64,000 bases of DNA from Bacteroidia bacterium (GTDB lineage: Bacteria > Bacteroidota > Bacteroidia > AKYH767-A > OLB10), in NCBI GenBank assembly GCA_023262505.1, contig JALRAP010000001.1, positions 1 to 64,000 of the forward strand, in the 5' to 3' direction. Numbering within the stretch: position 1 is the first letter of the stretch; each line of letters begins with the position of its first letter. The translations under genes and the position numbers were made by a program. The notes under the pieces were generated by a model. That model did not search any database. It saw nothing but the letters and a program-made list of their open reading frames with translations, and had not been told where the DNA came from. This document shows, one piece after another, positions 19,731-28,641 of this stretch.

Positions 19731-20666
19731 ATGGCCAGGGAAGTCAAAATATTTTCAGGAACCGCCTCACGGTACCTTGCAGAGCAAATCGCTGAACAAT
19801 ACGGCGCTCCGCTCGGCAATGTGATTGTCAGTCGTTTTTCTGATGGTGAAATCTCTCCCTATTTTGACGAGAGTGTTCGTGGCTGTGATGTGTTTATCAT
19901 CCAATCATCCTTCGCTCCCACAGAGAATCTGTTCGAGTTGCTGCTATTGATTGACGCCGCCAAAAGGGCCTCAGCTCACTACATCACCGCAGTAATACCA
20001 TACTTCGGATACGCCCGCTCAGACCGAAAAGACAAGCCAAGAGTTGCAATCGGATCCAAACTGGTTGCAAACTTGCTTAGCGCGGCGGGAGTAACAAGAG
20101 TCATGACAATGGACTTGCACGCACCGCAGATCCAAGGTTTTTTTGATGTACCGGTAGACCACCTCGACGCATCCTCTGTTTTCGTTCCTTACATCAAAGG
20201 TTTGAATTTGGAAAACCTGATTATTGCAGCCCCCGATATGGGCGGCGTTCATCGTGCCAGGGAATACGCCAAATATTTCAGCGCGGATATGGTGATTTGC
20301 GATAAGCACCGCAAACGTGCCAATGAAATAGAGGGAATGACATTAATCGGAGATGTGGAAGGCAAGAACGTTGTTCTAGTGGATGATATCGTGGATACTG
20401 CCGGAACGCTCTCCAAAGCCGCTCAAATGATCATGGATCGTGGAGCGAAAAGTGTTCGTGCTTTTTGCACGCATCCCGTATTGTCCGGCAGAGCCTACGA
20501 GCGTGTTGAGGAATCAGCACTTACTGAATTGATAGTTTGTGACACAATTCCGCTTCGCCAGCAATCGGCTAAAATCACCGCGTTACCAACAGCCGAACTT
20601 TTTGCTCAAGCCATCAATAGGGTGTATTCTTATAAATCTATAAGCACCCTTTTCATAAAAGCATAA
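19731..20666 (+). CDS. prs: Ribose-phosphate pyrophosphokinase
   Basis: VKIFSGTASRYLAEQIAEQYG, RFSDGEI, YFGYARSDRK, VLVDDIVDTAGTLSKAA (PRPP loop). Confidence 0.97.
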   Translation: MAREVKIFSGTASRYLAEQIAEQYGAPLGNVIVSRFSDGEISPYFDESVRGCDVFIIQSSFAPTENLFELLLLIDAAKRASAHYITAVIPYFGYARSDRKDKPRVAIGSKLVANLLSAAGVTRVMTMDLHAPQIQGFFDVPVDHLDASSVFVPYIKGLNLENLIIAAPDMGGVHRAREYAKYFSADMVICDKHRKRANEIEGMTLIGDVEGKNVVLVDDIVDTAGTLSKAAQMIMDRGAKSVRAFCTHPVLSGRAYERVEESALTELIVCDTIPLRQQSAKITALPTAELFAQAINRVYSYKSISTLFIKA

Positions 20667-20695
20667 CCCATCTATTACTAAATAATCTTTCAGTC

Positions 20696-21277
20696 ATGAA
20701 ATCATTTGAATTAAACGCTACCAAACGCACTTCGCTTACCAAACAAGAAACCAAAAAGCTTCGTGATGCCGGAATGGTTCCTTGTGTCCTGTATGGTGGC
20801 TCCGAGAACGTACACTTCCACGCACCTGTTTTGGATTTCAGAGGTTTGGTTTACACTCCTGAAGTTTTTACGGTAAATATCAATGTTGATGGAAAAACCC
20901 ACCAAGCTGTTATGCAGGAAGTACAGTTCCACCCTGTTAATGACAGCCTGATGCACATCGACTTTTTGGAAATCAACCCAGGAAAGCCTGTTATCATGCA
21001 TATTCCAGTCAAGATAAACGGTACTTCTGAAGGTCAGCGCCAAGGTGGAAAATTGATCACCAAGGTTCGCAAACTGAAGGTAAAGGCTTTGGCCAACCAC
21101 CTGCCAGATGCCGTTGATGTTGATATCACTTCACTTCAAATTGGTCAATCTGTTCGTGTGAGTGACCTCAAGATTGAAGGCGTAGAGTTCCTAGACTCCC
21201 CAAATAATATTTTAGTTGGAGTTAGAACCACTAGAAACGTGGTTGAGAACGCTGCTGCAGAGGCTAAAGGCAAATAA
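20696..21277 (+). CDS. rplY: 50S ribosomal protein L25/general stress protein Ctc
   Basis: RDAGMVPCVLYGG, VQFHPVNDSLMHIDFLEI, C-terminal CTC extension; between prs and pth. Confidence 0.95.
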   Translation: MKSFELNATKRTSLTKQETKKLRDAGMVPCVLYGGSENVHFHAPVLDFRGLVYTPEVFTVNINVDGKTHQAVMQEVQFHPVNDSLMHIDFLEINPGKPVIMHIPVKINGTSEGQRQGGKLITKVRKLKVKALANHLPDAVDVDITSLQIGQSVRVSDLKIEGVEFLDSPNNILVGVRTTRNVVENAAAEAKGK

Positions 21278-21298
21278 TCCTGACACCTTCCGCCATTC

Positions 21299-21859
21299 GT
21301 GAAATTTCTTGTGGTTGGATTGGGTAACCCCGGCGCTGAATATGACGGCACACGTCATAATATTGGTTTCGCTGTGGTCGATTTATTAGCTGAATCAGCT
21401 GGGGTTTCGTTTACCTCTGAAAGGCTAGGTTCCATAGCCAGATTAAAAATCCGTGGTAAGCAAGTCACACTCCTAAAGCCCAACACTTATATGAACCTTA
21501 GTGGCAAGGCTGTAAATTACTGGCTTCAACATGAACAGATCCCTTTAGCCAACATGATAGTGGTAACTGATGATTTGGCTCTTCCGGTGGGATCCATAAG
21601 AATCCGGTTAAAAGGAAGCGATGGCGGTCATAACGGATTAAAAAGCATCAATGAAACCTTGAATTCGACAGATTACTCCCGTTTAAGGTTTGGAATCGGT
21701 AGCCAATTCCCGAAAGGAAAGCAAGCCGATTACGTTTTGAGTGCTTGGACAGATGAAGAAATCGCATTGGTAAAAGAAAAAACCAAACGTTCGGCAGAAG
21801 CCATAACACACTATATATCAGCTGGTCCAGTATTTGCAATGAACCAATTCAATGATTAA
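21299..21859 (+). CDS. pth: Peptidyl-tRNA hydrolase (GTG start)
   Basis: KFLVVGLGNPGAEYDGTRHNIGF, KPNTYMNLSG, GSDGGHNGLKSI. Confidence 0.97.
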   Translation: MKFLVVGLGNPGAEYDGTRHNIGFAVVDLLAESAGVSFTSERLGSIARLKIRGKQVTLLKPNTYMNLSGKAVNYWLQHEQIPLANMIVVTDDLALPVGSIRIRLKGSDGGHNGLKSINETLNSTDYSRLRFGIGSQFPKGKQADYVLSAWTDEEIALVKEKTKRSAEAITHYISAGPVFAMNQFND

Positions 21860-21946
21860 GAAGTAATAATATTGCAAGATTTGGTATCAAAATTGTGGAC
21901 TTTGAAATAAATTTACCCTATATTGAAATTATCAAACCTTAAAAAG

Positions 21947-22741
21947 ATGAATAGAAAAGTACTTGCCTTGATGATTACCTGCTCTAGCCTGCTCCCTTGG
22001 GGTGGGACTTTTGCTCAAAACGTAATCCTAAACTGTGGATTTGACAACTATGCAGGGACTCTAGCTACCGTTCCCGCTGGATTTACAATCACATGGAACT
22101 CTACATCTAACACGACTCCCGGCCCTTCTGCTTCATTTTATATTTCGGCAGGAAACTTCGGCTCGTCTGCTCCCTCATACAAATTCGGTGTGGATAGCGC
22201 TACACTGGTAACTCCTTATGTGTCCAATGCAGATTCATTGTCATTCTGGGCAAAAGGCAATAGCATTTCAGGACCCAGCACCCTGTATGTGTCATACAGC
22301 ACAGACAGTATCAATTGGACTCCAATCACCTCTCTGAACAACTTGCCAACAGCATCCACAACTTTGAGCATCCCACTCCAACAAATTTCAGGATACATCA
22401 AGTTCTTTTATGACAAAGACGTAGGCAACCTAGGAATGGATGACTTGAAAGTCTACAGTTCAACTGTTGGCTTGAATGAAAGCCTTGCTAAGGATGAGAT
22501 TTCAGTTTATCCAAGCCCTACAACTGGACCATTAAACATCCGATTGACTGAAAAATCTGGAGTTACACCAGTGGTTGAGGTTTATGATATCGTTGGCAAC
22601 AAGGTTTTCTCCGGAGTTGCCGAACGTCGCACAAAAGGTCTTTATACAATTGACTTAAGCGGTCGAAACAAAGGCTATTACTTCTTGAAGATTCGCAATG
22701 GCAATCAAATTACCACTAGAAGGATTTCCCTCATCAACTGA
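21947..22741 (+). CDS. Secreted protein with T9SS C-terminal sorting domain
   Basis: ATG at 21947; signal peptide; beta-rich domain; C-terminal ISVYPSPTTGPLNIRL...KGYYFLKIRNGNQITTRRISLIN. Confidence 0.85.
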   Translation: MNRKVLALMITCSSLLPWGGTFAQNVILNCGFDNYAGTLATVPAGFTITWNSTSNTTPGPSASFYISAGNFGSSAPSYKFGVDSATLVTPYVSNADSLSFWAKGNSISGPSTLYVSYSTDSINWTPITSLNNLPTASTTLSIPLQQISGYIKFFYDKDVGNLGMDDLKVYSSTVGLNESLAKDEISVYPSPTTGPLNIRLTEKSGVTPVVEVYDIVGNKVFSGVAERRTKGLYTIDLSGRNKGYYFLKIRNGNQITTRRISLIN

Positions 22742-22766
22742 TTTTTTGATCAACACCCATATTAAA

Positions 22767-22801
22767 CAAAACGCCCGATGGATCATCGGGCGTTTTGTTT
22801 T
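22767..22801 (+). terminator. Strong bidirectional-looking terminator between convergent genes
   Basis: Perfect 14-bp stem CAAAACGCCCGATG-GAT-CATCGGGCGTTTTG with flanking T/A runs, between the T9SS gene (+) and glyS (-). Confidence 0.88.
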
Positions 22802-22808
22802 TTAGTTA

Positions 22809-24344
22809 TCAATCAATCCTCGGAGCACGAAGCAAATCGTACATGATAACGGATACCTTAGCTGCGTCGACGCGTTCTTGCTGCATACTGTCGCGATGAC
22901 GAATCGTAACGGTTCCATCTTCCAATGTTTGATGATCAACGGTGATACATAGCGGTGTGCCGATGGCATCTTGGCGGCGATAACGTTTGCCAATAGAATC
23001 CTTTTCGTCGTATTGACAAAGATAATCGGCTTTTATGGCAGCCATGATTTCGCGTGCCTTTTCAGGTAAGCCGTCCTTTTTTACCAATGGCAAAACTGCG
23101 GCCTTGACAGGTGCCAAAAAGGAAGGTATGCGTAAAACAACACGTTCGGATCCGTCTTCCAGTTTCTCCTCACAATAAGAATGGGACAATACTGCAAGAA
23201 ACATACGATCCAAACCAACAGAGGTTTCCACAACATAAGGGACGTAACTCTCATTCAACTCAGGGTCGAAATACTGCAGCTTCTTTCCTGAATAGGCCTC
23301 GTGTGACTTTAAATCGAAATCAGTTCTGGAATGAATGCCTTCCAATTCTTTAAATCCAAAAGGGAACATGAATTCAATATCGCATGCCGCATTGGCGTAG
23401 TGTGCCAGTTTGATATGGTCATGGAATCTGTAGCTATCGGAACTGAATCCCATGGAGCGATGCCATTTCATCCTAGTGGTTTTCCAAAACTCATACCACT
23501 GCATCTCAGTGCCGGGCTTTACGAAGTATTGCATCTCCATCTGCTCAAACTCACGCATCCTGAAAATAAATTGCCTTGCTACAATCTCATTCCTGAACGC
23601 CTTTCCAGTTTGTGCAATACCGAAAGGCACCTTCATACGGCCGGTTTTATATACGTTCAGGAAGTTGACGAAAATCCCTTGTGCAGTCTCTGGACGCAAG
23701 TAAAGAGAAGATGCGTCTTCGCTGACCGATCCCATCTGAGTGGAAAACATCAGGTTGAATTGACGGACATCAGTCCAGTTACGTGTTCCTGAAACCGGAC
23801 AAACTATTTCCAAGTCCACTATTATCTGCTTGACGGCCGACATGTCAGAAGCATCCATGGCATCCTTAAACCTAGAGTTGATAGTGTCGACCTTAGCTTG
23901 ATTCTCCAAAACCCTTGGGTTGGTGGATCGAAACTGTTCCTCGTTAAATGCTTCTCCAAAGCGGTCTTTTGCTTTTGAAACCTCTTTGTTTATTTTCCCT
24001 TCAATCTTTGCTACGTGCTCCTCAATCAGTACATCTGCGCGATATCGCTTTTTGGAATCCTTATTGTCAATCAAAGGGTCGTTAAAAGCATCCACGTGGC
24101 CTGAAGCCTTCCATGTGGTTGGATGCATAAAGATGGCCGCATCAATTCCTACAATGTTCTCATGAAGCCGAGTCATGGAATTCCACCAATAGGCCCGGAT
24201 ATTGTTTTTTAACTCAGAGCCATATTGTCCGTAATCATACACGGCACTTAAACCGTCATAAATCTCACTGGATGGGAAAACGAAACCATATTCCTTACAA
24301 TGGGAAACCAGGTTTTTAAAAAGATCTTCATTATTTGCCGCCAT
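22809..24344 (-). CDS. glyS: Glycine--tRNA ligase
   Basis: EYGFVFPSSEIYDGLSAVYDYG, LRPETAQGIFVNF, FGIAQTGKAFRNEI, FVPYVVETSVGLDR-like block. Confidence 0.97.
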   Translation of the reverse strand: MAANNEDLFKNLVSHCKEYGFVFPSSEIYDGLSAVYDYGQYGSELKNNIRAYWWNSMTRLHENIVGIDAAIFMHPTTWKASGHVDAFNDPLIDNKDSKKRYRADVLIEEHVAKIEGKINKEVSKAKDRFGEAFNEEQFRSTNPRVLENQAKVDTINSRFKDAMDASDMSAVKQIIVDLEIVCPVSGTRNWTDVRQFNLMFSTQMGSVSEDASSLYLRPETAQGIFVNFLNVYKTGRMKVPFGIAQTGKAFRNEIVARQFIFRMREFEQMEMQYFVKPGTEMQWYEFWKTTRMKWHRSMGFSSDSYRFHDHIKLAHYANAACDIEFMFPFGFKELEGIHSRTDFDLKSHEAYSGKKLQYFDPELNESYVPYVVETSVGLDRMFLAVLSHSYCEEKLEDGSERVVLRIPSFLAPVKAAVLPLVKKDGLPEKAREIMAAIKADYLCQYDEKDSIGKRYRRQDAIGTPLCITVDHQTLEDGTVTIRHRDSMQQERVDAAKVSVIMYDLLRAPRID

Positions 24345-24367
24345 AGGGCAAAATTAATCATTTGGTA

Positions 24368-25393
24368 CTATTTGGCGCCCCAAAGTCTTTGTACACCTCG
24401 ACGGAAGTCGAATTTATAAGCTAGCTCTAGCCCTATGAAGCTGTGGGCATCCTTACTGGCCGGATTACCCCTTGGACTCTCACCAATGCCATTTTGGTTG
24501 CCTCGTCCCAATCCGCTTGGATCAGAAATATAAAGTGCTAACTCCTGCATATTGGTGTTGCCTGGGTAGGAGGAAGCTATTTCAGAGTAAGTTGGATATC
24601 GGTCGCTGACGTCGTCAATAAAATCGGAGAAAAACATATAATATCCACATTCAACTGAAATCGTAATTTGCTTGCTCATCCCGTAACGCAAACCAAACCC
24701 TAATGGAATTGCCAGATTTGTTTTGCGTCCAAGTTTAGTCAGCTTTCCTTCTCCCGAACCCGTGCCTCCCTCAGTATACCAATCGGTCAAATCTGTTTCA
24801 AATTCGCCATCCTTTTCGATGACATTCCCTTGAGATCCAGGTCCAACGTATTCAACATCCCTGATTGTGCCATCAGGCCAATAATGATATCGATTCTCTA
24901 AAGCAATTGAACCTCTGAACAAGTCGGCTTTGGGAGTTCCATGGTAAACGCCGATACCTGTGAAAAAGAAAAAGGCCGGAGCCTGCATATACAAGGGCAC
25001 GCGTGGGTTATTGTAGTATGTGTAAGTAACATGCGTGGAAAGGCCCAATAGGTCGTTACGGAATCCGATGCCCCTTCCAAAGTTCCTCAACTCGAAGCCT
25101 TCACGCCCACTAAACGGAATGGCTTCATCAATCTGCAAACGGTTCCATGACACCCGGACCTCGGCTGAAACAGAACGATAGAGATTTCCACTGTATGCAC
25201 CAGGCTTAAGAAAGTTTCGGAAGGTGACGGCGAAACCAGGCTGGGTGGAGTTTGCTTGAAACCAATCGTCATGACCTAAATCACCATAGTAATTGGTTAT
25301 ACCACTAGACATACCAATTTCAACAGTTCCTTGAGCGATTGAATGATTAGACATCAAGACCGTTGCGATTAGGATCAAAAAAATATTCTTCAT
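24368..25393 (-). CDS. Outer-membrane beta-barrel protein of unknown function
   Basis: Signal peptide ending SIAQG; GMSSGITNYYGDLG; alternating barrel strands; ends SFIGLELAYKFDFRRG. Confidence 0.7.
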   Translation of the reverse strand: MKNIFLILIATVLMSNHSIAQGTVEIGMSSGITNYYGDLGHDDWFQANSTQPGFAVTFRNFLKPGAYSGNLYRSVSAEVRVSWNRLQIDEAIPFSGREGFELRNFGRGIGFRNDLLGLSTHVTYTYYNNPRVPLYMQAPAFFFFTGIGVYHGTPKADLFRGSIALENRYHYWPDGTIRDVEYVGPGSQGNVIEKDGEFETDLTDWYTEGGTGSGEGKLTKLGRKTNLAIPLGFGLRYGMSKQITISVECGYYMFFSDFIDDVSDRYPTYSEIASSYPGNTNMQELALYISDPSGLGRGNQNGIGESPRGNPASKDAHSFIGLELAYKFDFRRGVQRLWGAK

Positions 25394-25460
25394 TTTCTTA
25401 GATTCTAAAAACCTAATTTAGTGAAAACAAGTTATATTTTGTTGGGAATGGAGAAACTCC

Positions 25461-26222
25461 TTAAAAAAGACCGTATAAAACGGGTTTTGAAGGGCTTGCG
25501 TCATTTTCCAGAGAGGTTATCATCAGATTTAACAAATAGCTGCCATCAGCAACATGATCTGGAACGAAAACCAACTCGGTGATAGTGGCTCCTTTGCGAG
25601 GGGAGTTTGGATATTGCCAAAAAGCGTGATGCGCTTCTAATCTTCCCTCATCATGTTCACGATCCACAGAGGGTAGATCCAAGAGCAAGTGTTTGATTCC
25701 CTTTTTTACCAGATGCAGCATCAGTTCTACATCGATATATGGGGGGTTGGAATTCGAATACTGACGGTTGCACTTGGAGGGATCGTTTGGCAATGTGCGA
25801 ATAATAATCGCGTTGGCCGCAGGATGTGAAGCCATCCCCTTTAGGCAGTCCATCGTGATAATTGAATCATCGCCTTTAACTACAGGTGTAACCGAAACCA
25901 AATCAGCAACGAAAAAAAAAGACCTTAGCTCTTGGTTCAACGTTATTTCCTCTTTGGATATGTGACCCATACATTCCGTGTGGGTCCCATTGCCATGTGG
26001 ATTGAAGTGGACGTTCCTGAAATTAACAGATCCACCCCTTTTCACATCACCGACCCAATCGCCCATGCGCACTGGCTCAATACGTACCGGTTCACAGTAC
26101 CATGCATTCACGTTATCAGGCCCGGCAGACAACGGAATAGAAATGTCTATTGGCTTGGAAAAATCCACGCGCAATTCATATCCACTTACTTGCAAAGTCG
26201 CATTCATACGGGCATCAAACAA
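25461..26222 (-). CDS. Cyclase family protein (kynurenine formamidase-like metal-dependent hydrolase)
   Basis: HFNPHGNGTHTECMGHI metal motif, LLLDLPSVDREHDEGRLEAHHAFW. Start may be internal near 26207. Confidence 0.8.
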   Translation of the reverse strand: MFDARMNATLQVSGYELRVDFSKPIDISIPLSAGPDNVNAWYCEPVRIEPVRMGDWVGDVKRGGSVNFRNVHFNPHGNGTHTECMGHISKEEITLNQELRSFFFVADLVSVTPVVKGDDSIITMDCLKGMASHPAANAIIIRTLPNDPSKCNRQYSNSNPPYIDVELMLHLVKKGIKHLLLDLPSVDREHDEGRLEAHHAFWQYPNSPRKGATITELVFVPDHVADGSYLLNLMITSLENDASPSKPVLYGLF

Positions 26223-26298
26223 TTAATAACATTCAACTCAAAATTAACTATAATTCCGAAAAAACCGAGTTCGATTATAGTGTGTAAAAAGCCTTCGA

Positions 26299-27426
26299 TC
26301 AATCTGTCCAAAACAGATCCGCAGCAATACGATCAGCTAAGAATTGACCCTTTCTGGTTAATGCAAAACGGTTATTAACTGATAGCACCGAGCCCTCTAC
26401 AATATGTGAGGTTATGAGTTTAGAAAAATGTTCTTGCAAACGAGCTCCAAAACGTTTACCCAGGTCGTCCAAATCAATACCTTCCAAGGTACGGAGCCTG
26501 GTCATAACATATTCATTGTACTTGTCTACATTCGACAGTTGCTCCAACTTGAATGGAATTTCTCCAGAGGTAATGGAATCCATGTAAATGGAATTACTTG
26601 AAACATTCCATTGCCTGGAAATTCCATTATATGAATGGGCCGAGGGTCCCACTCCCATATAGTGAACATCACTCCAATACCGGCTATTGTGGTTCGATCT
26701 GAAGCCTGGTTTGGCGAAGTTGGAGATCTCATAATGCTCAAATCCGTTTGAAATGGCGGCTTCCATCAGGTATCCGAATTGTTCAAGGAAATTTTCATCA
26801 GATGGAATCGCAACTTGCCCTAAAGAAACCATTTTATTCAGCTTTGTTTTAGGCTCCAAGGTGAGGCCATAACAGGAAATGTGCTTTATGGGCAAAGAAA
26901 ATGCCATCTCCAGGTTTTTTGCCCATCTGGATAATTCCGAGTTGGGAATGCCGTAAATCAAATCGATGCTCATATTGTCAAAACCTGCAGCCTTGGCATT
27001 ATGAATTGACTCGACCGCCTCTTGAGCAGAGTGGGCACGATTCATGAATTGCAGTTCATCGTCGAAAAATGACTGAATTCCTATGCTCAAACGGTTTATT
27101 GGGGTGGCAGACAATTCCGCAAGCTTATCTCGGGTTAAATCATCCGGATTGCCTTCAAGGGTTATTTCCGCATTAACATCCAGAATAAAATGCTCTCTGA
27201 TGGATTGGAAAATTCGTTCTAGGTGGTTTTTGTCGAGCAAAGATGGCGTGCCCCCTCCAAAATAAACCGTTTTCAAAGGTTCGGATGAATCGAGATAATC
27301 CTTGCGTATTTCAATTTCCCTACAAATGGCCGATACCATGCGGTCAATTCCGCTTGTGTTTACTGAAAAGTAGAAATCACAATAGACACATGCTTTCTTG
27401 CAATATGGGATGTGGATATAAAGCAA
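26299..27426 (-). CDS. hemW: Radical SAM coproporphyrinogen III oxidase-like protein
   Basis: LYIHIPYCKKACVYCDF, VYFGGGTPSLL, NRLSIGIQSFFDDEL, IDLIYGIPN. Confidence 0.93.
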   Translation of the reverse strand: MLYIHIPYCKKACVYCDFYFSVNTSGIDRMVSAICREIEIRKDYLDSSEPLKTVYFGGGTPSLLDKNHLERIFQSIREHFILDVNAEITLEGNPDDLTRDKLAELSATPINRLSIGIQSFFDDELQFMNRAHSAQEAVESIHNAKAAGFDNMSIDLIYGIPNSELSRWAKNLEMAFSLPIKHISCYGLTLEPKTKLNKMVSLGQVAIPSDENFLEQFGYLMEAAISNGFEHYEISNFAKPGFRSNHNSRYWSDVHYMGVGPSAHSYNGISRQWNVSSNSIYMDSITSGEIPFKLEQLSNVDKYNEYVMTRLRTLEGIDLDDLGKRFGARLQEHFSKLITSHIVEGSVLSVNNRFALTRKGQFLADRIAADLFWTD

Positions 27427-27440
27427 TTCTTAAAAGGATG

Positions 27441-28607
27441 TCAAGCGATTTGCTTTGGAAGCACTATTCTAAAAGTGGTCCCCTTTTTCGGTTCCGAATT
27501 TTTGACAAAAATTTTCCCGGCATGGTACTCCTCAACTATTCGCTTGGAAAGCGAAAGCCCCAATCCCCAACCTCGACTCTTTGATGTGTATCCAGGTTTG
27601 AATACTGTTTGGTATTTTGATTTTGGGATGCCTTTGCCTGTATCAGAAACATCTATGTAAACGAATTGTGACTGATCGGTAACTGTTACCGTAAGTGAAC
27701 CCTGACCCTCCATGGCATCCACGGAGTTTTTGAAAAGGTTCTCAAGCACCCATTCGAATAGCGGTATGTTCATAGGGGCCAAAACATCATGAGAAGGTGG
27801 CTTGTGTAGATTGAATGAAACCTTTGAAGATGTTCTAGGTGAAAAGTATTCCATGGTTTTCTCAACGACAGAGCTCACATTCTCTTTCTTCAAAACCGGT
27901 GACGAACCGATTTTGGAGAATCGGTCTGAAATGGTATTCAATCTGGCAACGTCCTTCTCGATTTCCCTGGTCGCTATATCGGATTCGTCTTTCGACTTCA
28001 AGTAATCTACCCAAGCCATAAGAGATGAAAGCGGCGTTCCAAGTTGGTGTGCCGTTTCCTTAGCCATACCAACCCAGACTTGGTTTTGCTCCGCCTTGCG
28101 GGATGTGCTGAATGCGAGGTACGATACCAATAGGAAAAGACTAATGACACCTAATTGAAAATAAGGATACCATCGAAGTTGTCGGATTATAATGGAATCC
28201 TGGTAATAAATGATGTTCTTCTCTCCATTTTCCCCCAGCGGAATTACGATCGGCTCCTTTTCAGCCTTCATCTGCTTTAATTGCAAATCACGCCAGGCCG
28301 GATCATTATTCAGCATGGCTGTATCAACGTTTTCGGAACTGAGTATTTCGTCCTTTTCATTAGTCAAAATCCTAGGAATGGTCTTGTTACTGGTAAGAAC
28401 ATCCAGCACAAAAGTCACATCCCCATGATCGTTGGGGTTTTGAACCGCTTGACGAACGGCGGAGGCCCATAACTCAACATTTTTCTTTTCCTGTTCAGAA
28501 AGCTGTTTAACCAGGTCATTGGTATACCACATTGAGGCTACTCCGATGGAAACAGCCACCAGCAAAAGGGCCATTTTCCAACGTTGCTTTCGAGTGTATA
28601 TATTCAT
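27441..28607 (-). CDS. Membrane sensor histidine kinase
   Basis: Two TM segments flanking an extracytoplasmic domain; AKETAHQLGTPLSSLMAWVDYL; NLFKNSVDAMEG; DTGKGIP; GWGLGLSLSKRIVE. Confidence 0.92.
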   Translation of the reverse strand: MNIYTRKQRWKMALLLVAVSIGVASMWYTNDLVKQLSEQEKKNVELWASAVRQAVQNPNDHGDVTFVLDVLTSNKTIPRILTNEKDEILSSENVDTAMLNNDPAWRDLQLKQMKAEKEPIVIPLGENGEKNIIYYQDSIIIRQLRWYPYFQLGVISLFLLVSYLAFSTSRKAEQNQVWVGMAKETAHQLGTPLSSLMAWVDYLKSKDESDIATREIEKDVARLNTISDRFSKIGSSPVLKKENVSSVVEKTMEYFSPRTSSKVSFNLHKPPSHDVLAPMNIPLFEWVLENLFKNSVDAMEGQGSLTVTVTDQSQFVYIDVSDTGKGIPKSKYQTVFKPGYTSKSRGWGLGLSLSKRIVEEYHAGKIFVKNSEPKKGTTFRIVLPKQIA

Positions 28608-28641
28608 GGCTGGTTAATAGGGATATTCAACAAAAATAAGA

